Source: an uncultured Cryptobacterium sp.
GTDB lineage: Bacteria; Actinomycetota; Coriobacteriia; Coriobacteriales; Eggerthellaceae
Reading direction: 5' to 3'
DNA: 30,761 nt
Assembly: GCA_900554685.1 (NCBI GenBank)
Contig: USIG01000003.1
Span: forward strand, 1 to 30,761
Shown here: piece by piece, positions 1-7,600 of the stretch
How positions within the stretch are numbered: position 1 is the first letter of the stretch
How the letters are laid out: the number at the start of each line of letters is the position of its first letter
Notes under the pieces: model-generated
Database searches by the model: none
Told to the model about the DNA's origin: nothing
What the model saw: the letters and a program-made list of their open reading frames with translations, nothing else
Program-made: the position numbers and the translations under genes

Positions 1-20
1 AGTCACTTCCTCCTTCGTTG
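1..20 (-). promoter_or_regulatory. Ribosome binding site of a gene beyond the left edge
   Basis: On the minus strand, bases 16 to 8 read AAGGAGG followed by AAGTGACT up to the window edge. This is a near-perfect Shine-Dalgarno sequence with about the right distance for a start codon just outside the window. It implies a minus-strand gene starting immediately to the left. The start codon itself is not visible. Confidence 0.45.
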
Positions 21-29
21 CAACCGGCT

Positions 30-132
30 AATTTGTGTAAAGACACAATTTACTAGGTTACTTCGCACAAATTGCCAAGTCAAGGAAAATTTTTTTCAAT
101 TATGGTTTACTCGTGGATTTTTGAAAAAAATT
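30..132. repeat. AT-rich inverted repeats in the leftmost intergenic region
   Basis: Two inverted repeats lie here. AATTTGTG (30-37) is matched by CACAAATT (66-73). The 12-bp sequence AATTTTTTTCAA (88-99) is matched exactly by TTGAAAAAAATT (121-132). They lie between the toxin-antitoxin operon and the presumed gene off the left edge. They could be a weak terminator or an operator, but the stems are almost all A/T and may have no function. Confidence 0.25.
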
Positions 133-197
133 GAGCTCTTTGCTTAATAGACAACGATGGAATTTAATGTCACCTAGGAGAACTTAGAAGCGCTTTT

Positions 198-704
198 CTA
201 AGAAAGCTTCAACGGTAAATACATCCTATTGATCTCAGAATCAACACTGGGCATTTTTTTAAAGCCAAAATGCGCATAGAACATTTCTGCGGACTTGCTA
301 CTTGGATCCACCAATAAAGCCTTCGCCCCAATAATTTGGGCAATTTCCAAAGACTTTTTGATAGCATCTCGAAGCAGTGCGGCACCCAGTCCGCGCCCTT
401 TATAGTGAACATCTACACCCATCATTCCTAACAAAATGACAGGAACCTGTTCTGGGGAATTCCGTTTTAGCCATCCCCCTTGAATAGAATTTCGTACAAC
501 GGAATGACTACTTAGCGTATAAAACCCCGCAACTTTCCCCTCGCAGTAACTTACATATACTACGGCCGTACCCCGTTGTTTTGCATGCTTAGCGTGTTTG
601 GCAAACCAGTTGTCTACAAGCTTGTCCCCGCAAGAAAAACCAGAGGATTTAGAAGCATTAGCTTCAGAATTTTTGGCTTCATATTGTACTGGGCGCGAAA
701 ACAT
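198..704 (-). CDS. GNAT-family acetyltransferase toxin (TacT-like)
   Basis: Small single-domain GNAT acetyltransferase. Toxins of this family acetylate the aminoacyl group of charged tRNAs and stop translation. The acetyl-CoA loop is visible as YKGRGLG near residue 103, and a C-terminal FYAHFGF carries the tyrosine that is conserved in the catalytic position. The open frame extends 12 bases further to a TTG at 716, but the ATG at 704 is preferred. It sits two bases after the antitoxin stop codon and has GGGA upstream. About 168 residues matches the TacT/AtaT size. It lies directly downstream of a DUF1778 antitoxin, the usual partner, so the two are almost certainly co-transcribed and translationally coupled. 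Substrate tRNA unknown. Confidence 0.88.
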   Translation of the reverse strand: MFSRPVQYEAKNSEANASKSSGFSCGDKLVDNWFAKHAKHAKQRGTAVVYVSYCEGKVAGFYTLSSHSVVRNSIQGGWLKRNSPEQVPVILLGMMGVDVHYKGRGLGAALLRDAIKKSLEIAQIIGAKALLVDPSSKSAEMFYAHFGFKKMPSVDSEINRMYLPLKLS

Positions 705-706
705 AC

Positions 707-985
707 TTATTCCCAAATTTCATCACGCGCTAAGAGGTCTTGAGCGGCTTTAGGCATAGACTCATCTAATGCGTGGCAAAATAATTCAAACTCGTTATCA
801 CTCAGCACAGTTAATCTAGCCTGCTCAATATCATAGCGTGCAGCTTCATCTAAATGTGCAACGCTCCATTGTGTTAAGGTTTGCCCCTTTAATGAAGCAG
901 CTTTTTCGTAGGCCGAACGCTGGCTATGAGTCAACCTAAGATCCATCCTGCTGTTCTTTTCTTCTTTCTCTGCAGCAACAGGCAT
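707..985 (-). CDS. DUF1778 ribbon-helix-helix antitoxin (TacA-like)
   Basis: A 92-residue protein of the DUF1778/TacA family. The N-terminal part (RMDLRLTHSQRSAYEKAASL) is the ribbon-helix-helix DNA-binding segment. The acidic C-terminal half would wrap around and neutralise the GNAT toxin encoded just downstream. The start at 985 is supported by AAAGGGGTGATAAT directly upstream. The family normally autorepresses its own promoter, and a palindrome sits inside the spacer of the predicted promoter here. Antitoxin first, toxin second is the standard order. Confidence 0.88.
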   Translation of the reverse strand: MPVAAEKEEKNSRMDLRLTHSQRSAYEKAASLKGQTLTQWSVAHLDEAARYDIEQARLTVLSDNEFELFCHALDESMPKAAQDLLARDEIWE

Positions 986-1013
986 ATTATCACCCCTTTC
1001 AGTTGATAGCTTT

Positions 1014-1042
1014 ATTGTACGTAATTTATCCGTACATTACAA
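1014..1042 (-). promoter_or_regulatory. Promoter and likely operator of the GNAT/DUF1778 operon
   Basis: On the minus strand a -35 TTGTAA (1042-1037) and a -10 TACAAT (1019-1014) are separated by exactly 17 bases. The inverted repeat TGTACG-N9-CGTACA (1016-1036) fills the spacer and runs into the -10. Binding there by the RHH antitoxin would block RNA polymerase, as expected for autoregulation. The leader to the ATG at 985 would be about 20 nt and includes a good ribosome binding site. Confidence 0.65.
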
Positions 1043-1172
1043 TCATAAAGAGTAGATTTCCTCTTAGGACAATTCCATCTATAAAAACCCAAACTACAGG
1101 AATACTCCTGGAAGACTCCTGCGTTGAGAGCTTAATTTGAAAAATTCCAAATGCCTATTCGGATCGAAAGCA

Positions 1173-1952
1173 TTAAAAGAATCCCAGTTGCTCACCAATA
1201 AGCTTTATTGCTAAAAGACCAAGAGCAAGCAAAATACAAGGACGTGCGATATTGATTCCTTTTTTCATCACCAAGCCCGCACCAAACCAAGCGCCAATCA
1301 TATTTGCAATGCCGCATGCAATAGCTAGCCCTAGAAGGATTTTTCCATTGAGAGCAAACACTACTATGGCACCAATGTTGGTGGTTAAGTTAAGCAGTTT
1401 CGAGTGAGCGTTGGCGCGAATAACGCCCATACTTGCTGCAAAGGTAAAGGCAATCGTAAGAAACGTTCCACTCCCTGGCCCGTAAAATCCATCATAAGCA
1501 CCTATGACAAAAGCGCAGAGAACGCAAATGATGCGCTGCTTAGGCGTTATAGGATCATCGCTTTCGCTAGCTACCCGCTTGAAGTGCTTACTGAGCGTAA
1601 TGTAGGCAACTATAGGAAGGATAATCATTAAAAGCCACTGCAGAATTTCAGCATCTATCAAAACAACAAGGCTTGTTCCACAAGCCGACCCAACAAGTGC
1701 TGCAGGAATCGCGGGGAGGATAACTTTCCAATAGATAAGGCCACTTTTGATAAAGCGAAAACTTGCCGTTGCCATCCCAAAAAAAGACTGAATTTTATCG
1801 GTGCTCAGCGCAAAATGAGCCGGAAGCCCAGCAAGCATTAATGCAGGCACCGTAATAAAGCCGCCTCCCCCACTAATAGCGTTAAGAAGTCCTCCTAAAA
1901 AGCAGGCAGGCAGTGCGATCAATAACGTAACTATGGTGACAGCTGGTTCCAT
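1173..1952 (-). CDS. TSUP-family (TauE/SafE) membrane transporter
   Basis: A 259-residue polytopic membrane protein of the TSUP/TauE-SafE family, with the typical small size and about eight hydrophobic segments. The first segment holds the glycine-rich LNAISGGGGFITVP, a hallmark of the family, and the second half repeats it as GAYDGFYGPGSGTF. Members export or import sulfite, sulfoacetate, taurine breakdown products or other organosulfur anions. The substrate cannot be read from the sequence and no sulfur-metabolism gene is adjacent. No Shine-Dalgarno precedes the ATG. A TGCTAAAAT extended -10 ends 8 nt before it, so the message may be leaderless. Confidence 0.85.
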   Translation of the reverse strand: MEPAVTIVTLLIALPACFLGGLLNAISGGGGFITVPALMLAGLPAHFALSTDKIQSFFGMATASFRFIKSGLIYWKVILPAIPAALVGSACGTSLVVLIDAEILQWLLMIILPIVAYITLSKHFKRVASESDDPITPKQRIICVLCAFVIGAYDGFYGPGSGTFLTIAFTFAASMGVIRANAHSKLLNLTTNIGAIVVFALNGKILLGLAIACGIANMIGAWFGAGLVMKKGINIARPCILLALGLLAIKLIGEQLGFF

Positions 1953-1960
1953 GAGTCAGA

Positions 1961-1969
1961 ATTTTAGCA
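1961..1969 (-). promoter_or_regulatory. Candidate extended -10 promoter of the TSUP gene (leaderless)
   Basis: On the minus strand TGCTAAAAT lies here, and its last base is 8 nt before the ATG at 1952. An RNA start about 7 nt after the -10 would fall at or next to the start codon. No recognisable -35 is present, which is tolerated with an extended -10. Confidence 0.4.
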
Positions 1970-2055
1970 AATGTCATACCTGCGAATAACTTTGAACACT
2001 TTAGGTAATTTTGGTGACGAAGTTGTGTGCAAGACTTGATGAGCGCACTAGACCA

Positions 2056-2086
2056 TTGACTTAAAGTTGGCTTCAGTGTTTAGCAT
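2056..2086 (+). promoter_or_regulatory. Candidate promoter of the 173-residue membrane protein
   Basis: TTGACT (2056-2061) is a good -35. The -10 is weak: TTTAGC at 17 bases or TAGCAT at 19. The TAGCAT option ends 6 nt before the ATG at 2093. The lack of any Shine-Dalgarno fits a leaderless message. Confidence 0.35.
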
Positions 2087-2092
2087 CAAGAC

Positions 2093-2614
2093 ATGAGCGC
2101 AAGGCAAAACATACCAAATCAAGACGCTTTAAACCGCAACACGCAGGAACAGAAAACCCAAGAGCGAGGATACTCCTTGGGTAAGAAACTTAACGCCCTA
2201 ATACAAGAAAACAAAGAAAGCACTTCACCTCTTGAGGCGCTTTTCCAAGAAAATGAACCAGCTTCTCCAAAACCACAAAGTGGATACTCCCCCAATAATG
2301 CGGCTTCTCCAAAACAAAACAAGACACAAATTGGTATTTTTCGCAATAAATGGGCTTTCATGGGAGTTGCTTGCGCATGGACACTCGGCGTTGCAACATT
2401 AGCAGTCGCTGGAACTCTTTGGGTAAATTCAGGGACTATTACACCTAGCAACTCTTCTTATCCCCCAGTGACCCATGCCCCAACCCAAAGAGCTTTAATA
2501 GAAACACTTAATAATGAAGTGGTTGAGATAACAGACCTGCAAGCCAATCATGTTGAAGAATATATCAACGATATTAAGCACTGTTGGAAGCCTTGGAAAA
2601 AGGGAATGTGCTAA
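2093..2614 (+). CDS. Hypothetical single-pass membrane protein
   Basis: I do not recognise this 173-residue protein. Residues 1-80 are hydrophilic and rich in Gln, Asn, Ser, Pro and Lys, probably disordered. One transmembrane helix follows at about residues 86-107 (WAFMGVACAWTLGVATLAVAG), then a short Ser/Pro/Thr linker and a C-terminal domain of about 55 residues ending in a Trp/Lys-rich tail with two Cys. The orientation is likely N-in, C-out. It is transcribed divergently from the TSUP gene. There is no ribosome binding site, but a promoter ends just before the ATG. The ordered composition (soluble, membrane, soluble) supports a real gene. Confidence 0.6.
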   Translation: MSARQNIPNQDALNRNTQEQKTQERGYSLGKKLNALIQENKESTSPLEALFQENEPASPKPQSGYSPNNAASPKQNKTQIGIFRNKWAFMGVACAWTLGVATLAVAGTLWVNSGTITPSNSSYPPVTHAPTQRALIETLNNEVVEITDLQANHVEEYINDIKHCWKPWKKGMC

Positions 2615-2768
2615 GTGTCTTGCTTCTGATCTTTTACCTGTATCTTTTATCCGCATCCTTCACTGAGCGCCCCGCTGCCATCCACTAAAATTCGGGACTT
2701 TACCGCGAAACCAGTTCGCTAGCGTGGAGCTAATAACATGGTGCTAATTCGCCAAATTTGCTTGAGCG

Positions 2769-3011
2769 TTACTTCACTTGACAGTTGCGAATATATTCAA
2801 ATTGTTTCTTGGAGAAATAAATAATTACGACAGTAAATAACCAGAACACCAACATCCAGAAGAGCTGAGATGCCATAATACAAACCACAACGCAAGCAAG
2901 CGCAATAACACCCGCTATAATACTGAGCCCAAGAGCAAACTTACGCTGCCTTAATGTTTGTTTCGTTTCTTGTGCTTGGCGAGTATTTTTCTTTGATTTT
3001 TTTGAACTCAT
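2769..3011 (-). CDS. Small two-helix membrane protein
   Basis: An 80-residue hypothetical protein. A strongly basic N-terminus (residues 1-25, many Lys, Arg and Gln) precedes two closely spaced transmembrane helices at about 27-48 and 50-66. A short charged C-terminus follows. Both termini are predicted cytoplasmic by the positive-inside rule. The start has a good AGGAG ribosome binding site seven bases upstream. No domain is recognised. A stand-alone gene with no obvious partner. Confidence 0.62.
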   Translation of the reverse strand: MSSKKSKKNTRQAQETKQTLRQRKFALGLSIIAGVIALACVVVCIMASQLFWMLVFWLFTVVIIYFSKKQFEYIRNCQVK

Positions 3012-3294
3012 TACGGCTCCTATGCAACTTCTTAAAGCACACCAAACGCATAATCCAAAGATCGTTTTCGATCATTTCGTCATTCGGCGGCCAGAGAGCA
3101 TCTCACTAACGAAAACCTATCACCGTAATGTAACTAGCACGTTTCAGGTAAAAGAACACAGCGATCGCGATTGTTACGAAAAATATCTAATATATGGGAG
3201 TTTTCCGACAACAAAACGGAAAAACTAAAACTCGTAAATAAAATTTGCTCGAATATATCTGAGGCGATTCTTCTTTTGCGTTTTATATGTTTTG

Positions 3295-3300
3295 TATAAT
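3295..3300 (+). promoter_or_regulatory. Consensus -10 box placed for a leaderless mntA message
   Basis: TATAAT ends 6 nt before the ATG at 3307, so transcription would start at or next to the A of the start codon. No Shine-Dalgarno is present between them. The -35 region (TTCTTT or TCTTTT around 3271-3277) is weak. Confidence 0.5.
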
Positions 3301-3306
3301 TGAACC

Positions 3307-3600
3307 ATGCTTACCGTACAAGACATATCATTTGGATTCGCACAAGAAGCAAGTTCTTATCCATTAAAGAGGGCTTATCTTTTTGGTTCACAAGCACGCG
3401 GTAATTCTAATCAAAGTTCTGATATAGATATCTTTCTTGACGTAAAAGAAGGTTTTTCGCTATTTGATTTATGCGGACTTACTGATGCTCTAGAAAAGAG
3501 ATTTGGTGTTTCATGCGATGTTGTTACAAGAGCAGGACTGAAAGACTCAATCAGAAGTAAAGCCGAAAAAGATGGGATTTTAATTTATGAACAAGAATAA
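3307..3600 (+). CDS. mntA: MntA-type nucleotidyltransferase antitoxin
   Basis: A 97-residue minimal nucleotidyltransferase. The signature GSQARG (27-32) followed by SDIDI (38-42) gives the G-S-X10-D-X-D pattern, with Asp39 and Asp41 as metal ligands. In studied HepT/MntA pairs this antitoxin adds AMP units from ATP to a tyrosine of the HEPN toxin and inactivates it. The partner toxin gene overlaps its 3' end by 14 bases in another frame, which couples translation. The size and motif are typical. Assignment as antitoxin rather than a generic MNT protein rests on this partner. Confidence 0.9.
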   Translation: MLTVQDISFGFAQEASSYPLKRAYLFGSQARGNSNQSSDIDIFLDVKEGFSLFDLCGLTDALEKRFGVSCDVVTRAGLKDSIRSKAEKDGILIYEQE

Positions 3601-3940
3601 AGAAGAAATTCTATCTACGATTCAAGAAATTGCCGATCTTTGCAAAACGATTGAACGTCGCAAAAAACAATATGATATCACCCTTAGTTCGTTAACAACA
3701 AACAACGATCACGCAGACTTATTACTAATGCCTTTGTGTCAGATTGGCGAATCGGTTCAACGCTCGCGCAGCGAACTAGAAGAATTTTATCCAAATATAC
3801 CCTGGCATCAAATGGCAGGACTTCGAAATGTAATTGTACATGGTTACACCAAGGTAGACCCTTCAATCGTAATGGCAACAGTCGATAAAGATGTTCCGAA
3901 TTTGCTTCATTACTGTCAAACTATTCTTGAAGAAGCATAA
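3587..3940 (+). CDS. hepT: HepT-type HEPN ribonuclease toxin (DUF86)
   Basis: A 117-residue all-helical HEPN protein of the DUF86/HepT family. The catalytic RX4HXY motif is intact: Arg80, His85 and Tyr87 in RNVIVHGY. In the family the Arg and His cleave RNA (tRNA or mRNA), and the Tyr is the residue AMPylated by MntA. The start codon lies within the end of the nucleotidyltransferase gene. Such pairs act as toxin-antitoxin modules and in some cases in phage defence. There is no sign of truncation. Confidence 0.9.
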   Translation: MNKNKEEILSTIQEIADLCKTIERRKKQYDITLSSLTTNNDHADLLLMPLCQIGESVQRSRSELEEFYPNIPWHQMAGLRNVIVHGYTKVDPSIVMATVDKDVPNLLHYCQTILEEA

Positions 3941-3989
3941 ACTGCATTAATCCATCGAAACTATTAATTGACTTATGTCTATAACCCAA

Positions 3990-4307
3990 TTAGCCAACCG
4001 CAACAAGTGGCTCTACCTTTGACAAATCCTCTCCATGTAAATCAAGGGCATTCCACAGGTCGATATTACGTTGCATATTAAGCCAATATTGTGGAGATGT
4101 TCCAAACAGGCGCGCCAAACGCACAGCCATATCAGCACTAACCGACCTACGTTCTCGCACTAATTCATTAACTGACTGGCGCGAAACATGTAGTAAATGA
4201 GCTGCCTGTGCAACCGAAAGATTATACTCTGGTAAAAATTCTTCTCGGAGCATTTCACCAGGATGCGTAGGCTTGCGAGAAACGACAAACATGTCTTTAG
4301 AATCCAT
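3990..4307 (-). CDS. higA: HigA-type XRE antitoxin, no toxin gene visible
   Basis: A 105-residue protein of the HigA/VapI addiction-module antidote family. It begins with the typical THPGEMLREEFL, then has a helix-turn-helix (LSVAQAAHLLHVSRQSVNELV) and ends with the family's RLARLFGTSPQYWLNMQ segment. AAGGAG lies seven bases before the ATG. The usual partner, a RelE-like HigB of about 90 residues, is normally directly upstream. The 374 bases upstream contain no such frame, so this is an orphan or the remainder of a decayed pair. It may repress its own promoter or interact with another HigB. Confidence 0.85.
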   Translation of the reverse strand: MDSKDMFVVSRKPTHPGEMLREEFLPEYNLSVAQAAHLLHVSRQSVNELVRERRSVSADMAVRLARLFGTSPQYWLNMQRNIDLWNALDLHGEDLSKVEPLVAVG

Positions 4308-4321
4308 AGCTCAACTCCTTG

Positions 4322-4352
4322 AAAAAGCCCAGATTCCTGGGCTTTTTCTCAA
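4322..4352 (-). terminator. Terminator-like hairpin in the higA leader
   Basis: GAAAAAGCCCAG-ATTC-CTGGGCTTTTTC forms a perfect stem with a four-base loop, flanked by A and T runs, so it could terminate in both directions. On the minus strand it is followed within two bases by the AAGGAG of higA. It can end transcription coming from the large LamG-protein gene. If the higA promoter lies upstream of it, it would also act as an attenuator. Confidence 0.75.
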
Positions 4353-4681
4353 TATCGAAGTTTAAAAGTGATTATTTAAGCAAATAGATTACTCCACTTC
4401 TGAGTTCTTCAGATTGTTTAGAACTGCAATTCTTGGGAGCGGACTTGTAAATTACGTATTGCATTACAATCACATCTCAGCAATGGAAGCATAGCCGTAA
4501 ACGCTGTTACTACCTACTGATCAGCTGTTCTACACATCCAGCAATAAACCGACTAAACAGCACGATAGAGCAGCTAGTTCCTAAAATTATCCTTAAAATA
4601 ATATAAGCGCAATCGTTAGTAGGATATCTATTCATATAAACAGAAGCCCTGCCGAACGAAGAGCCGCACCTGGCTCTCATA
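4353..4681. other. Intergenic region between the 1330-residue gene and higA
   Basis: No credible gene is seen. A short stem AGAGCC-N6-GGCTCT (4660-4677) lies just after the stop of the 1330-residue gene but lacks a T tract. A minus-strand open frame of 81 codons crosses into the end of the large gene and has no ribosome binding site or recognisable domain. I found no remnant of a higB toxin here. Confidence 0.5.
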
Positions 4682-7600
4682 CTATAGCGTTTGGACTTGA
4701 AGGCGACTCCACTCTTCTTGAACATCTGGATTAAAATAGTAAACGGCTTCGTCATATGCGGTTGAAATCTCTACATCACTCATTTCCCATTCATTAGAAG
4801 ACGAATAAAGAAAACGCCTTCTTCCATCTTCTAAACCGAGGCCGTTGTCTGAATTATTTGCAATCCCTGCACGGGGGCGCACTATCGCGTTTTTGTCGAT
4901 TATTATTTGTTGGTTTTTTAAACACCGCAAACACAAAGCATCTTCTGGGTTTAATAAATAAAAGCCTTCCCCTATTGGACTTGGAAGCCCATCAAAATAT
5001 TCGTCTTTGGGTTCTAAGGAATCATAAGAACAGTCGATTATATAACTATCCTTACCCTTTACAACATGAACCCATTCTTGGGGATCATAATTCTCCTGAA
5101 TGGCAGAATTCCAGTCTGACCAGCCTAATCTTAAATTATCATGCGCACTATTGAACAATCTCACAATGCCGTTCATAGTTGCCGCTTTCTCATTAACATC
5201 CATTGAGGTATAGCTATTTATAAAAGATTTACACAGACATAGTGATGATTCTTGAACGTCATCTGACGGTTTAGGATTCGTGAAATCATCAAAATTGGAG
5301 TTGTTGCTAAACACTGCATGCCAAAGAGCCATTAGAGCAAAGTCTGCCTCTTCTAAAGAAGTTATTTCGGAATTCAAATTATTACCTATTTCAGTTACAA
5401 ACAATTCTATGTGAGCAAAACTGAGCGCATGACAGCGAACTAAAACGCGAGAAAGCGGCAGCTGAGTTAGTACTGAACGAAGAAACTTTGGTCTACCAGG
5501 CAAAACAAGAAACTTGTTTACTGTTGTGTTATAGGAAATACGCTCCAAGGGAAGTTTATCGACCAAAAGAGAAGCTAGCACTAGTGATTGCACACACGAA
5601 GAGCCAACATCACACACTAGATTCCGATAGGAAGAAGATTCAGTACGAGCCACATAATCAAGCTCATCATTGCTCAAGGTAAACGGTAAACCTTTTACCG
5701 ATATACTTTTACCTTCAAATAGCGGCACAAGGTACGCATCATACAAAAGGTCAGCATCGAAATCTTCTTTAGGGGCATGAACTCCCAAAACAGTATGTTC
5801 TACACCAAAAAATGAAGACGGTTGGGAGTTTGACGAAAACGGAGCAGCTTCGCGGATTTGCAGTGCACCTCCACCGCTGCAAGCAGAAATGATTGATATA
5901 TAAAAATTGCTGAACCCCTCCAAAACTGCCAGCAAAAATCCTATACAGGAGCAATCTAGTGCTCCCAAAGAAATCTTTGAAGTTGAAGAGGATTGTTCAT
6001 ACGATGAAGAAAAAGCAGGGAAATCACAGTAAAGTCTTTGATGAAACTTATCCCATGCCGCAAACGTCGAATCCTTTACCCAGTCCTCACCTTGTAGCTT
6101 TGGATTATTTTGAATCCAGTCAACATAAGCAGAACAAAAAGCCTCGGCCGAAATCTCTCCAGGTTCTATGCCACCCTGCGTAAGTAACTCCTCCACCAAA
6201 GAAAGTACAGGAATTGTAACCTCCAATTGTTCAGAGCTCTCTTTTTTAGCAAAAGCCGTCCATGGATGTACGGGAGTTTTATAGAGTACATGAACCTTGT
6301 GCTCGGTCGAGCCCATCAATTCGTCATCAGCAAACCATTGAAACGTTACGTTGTGAGCACCTATCGTAGCCTTTTCTAGTGCATGATGGCTTAACGGGAA
6401 ATCAATCGTATAGGTTCCCGGAGAAGTAACCGTTATGCTCTGTTCATCCAATGCACCTAAAAGATTATCGGCTCCATATACTGAAGCCCTCAGGCGCACT
6501 GAAGTTGGCTCCTCTACCGCCGTTACCTCAAACTCTGCTTTAATCTGTGGCACCGTTGAAGCGCCAATGCGCGCAAATGCCACGTCTCCTGATTGCTGCT
6601 TGCGTTTATATTCCGGTAGTACCGGATCTTTTCCAAAATCGCTACAAATACACACCGAACCTTTTTTGACATTGTCGTCCGAATAGAACTGCAGTGATTC
6701 CAAATGAAGTTTTACTCCATCATCGGTGTCGGTATCGTCATCCGCCTCTGGCGATTTGTGACTTTTGCCCCAATTGCTCATTTGGAAGGACGCTGCGCTC
6801 ATAAAAAACGCAAAGGAAGCTGCATCAAGATAGCTTGAGCTCGAAACACCTTCCCACATTGCTTCCAAACGTGCCATTCCACCCACGAGTTCCATCGTAC
6901 TAGTGCCATAAAATGTCTCTGTTAGCACTGCCGCGCACGATCCAAATTCAGCCGAACTGATAGTTTCTGAAATAGCAGCAGAAGCAACCTCTCCCGTTTC
7001 AATAAGCGCTTGCGGAGCTGCTTGTTCTACAAGAGTATCCCTCACAAGATCCAAGGCCGCACTCACCGGTGAATAGTAGGTACTATTCACAAAGCCCGAA
7101 GAGACAGAGGCATTAACCCACTCATCAGCTTTTTGCATATCAGCAGAAACCGCTTCATCCATACCGCTTTGCCTGCTTCTAGTTTGCATACCATCTGATA
7201 CCTGTTTCACACAACGCGATGGATAAATGCCAAACATGGTGTATACACTATCAAACAACACTTGCGCAGCAGCTTCTGCTTGCCATGTTTGCACTTCGGT
7301 TAAAGAGCTTTGAGCAGTAGGTTCTCTAAAAGTAAAAGAAGGTAAATCTTTGGTTCTTAAAGTATTTTGACACAAGCATACTTTCGCATCGTTTGCCAAG
7401 GTAACAGCCCTGAATGACTTCAAATCAATCGGATGTTCGTAAGAAAAATGCCATAGAGCCACACACCCTTCATCAAATATAAATGGTGGTGTTTCAGTAA
7501 AGTCTTTCAATATTTCCTGAGAAAGAATGCCGGAAAAGACCCCTACCGAATCGATATAGCCACCAAATGAGCCAAAACCTTTACCAGCTGAATCAAGATT

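Noticed and set aside
183..202. Hairpin CTTAGAA...TTCTAAG at the end of the GNAT gene as a terminator
   Set aside because: The stem is seven mostly A/T pairs and no T tract follows on the minus strand.
3022..3228. Plus-strand open frame of 68 codons
   Set aside because: It has no ribosome binding site, overlaps the promoter region of mntA and the leader of the 80-residue gene, and has no protein-like pattern.
4510..4755. Minus-strand open frame of 81 codons after the large LamG gene
   Set aside because: It overlaps the end of the large gene in another frame, lacks a ribosome binding site and does not resemble HigB or any toxin.
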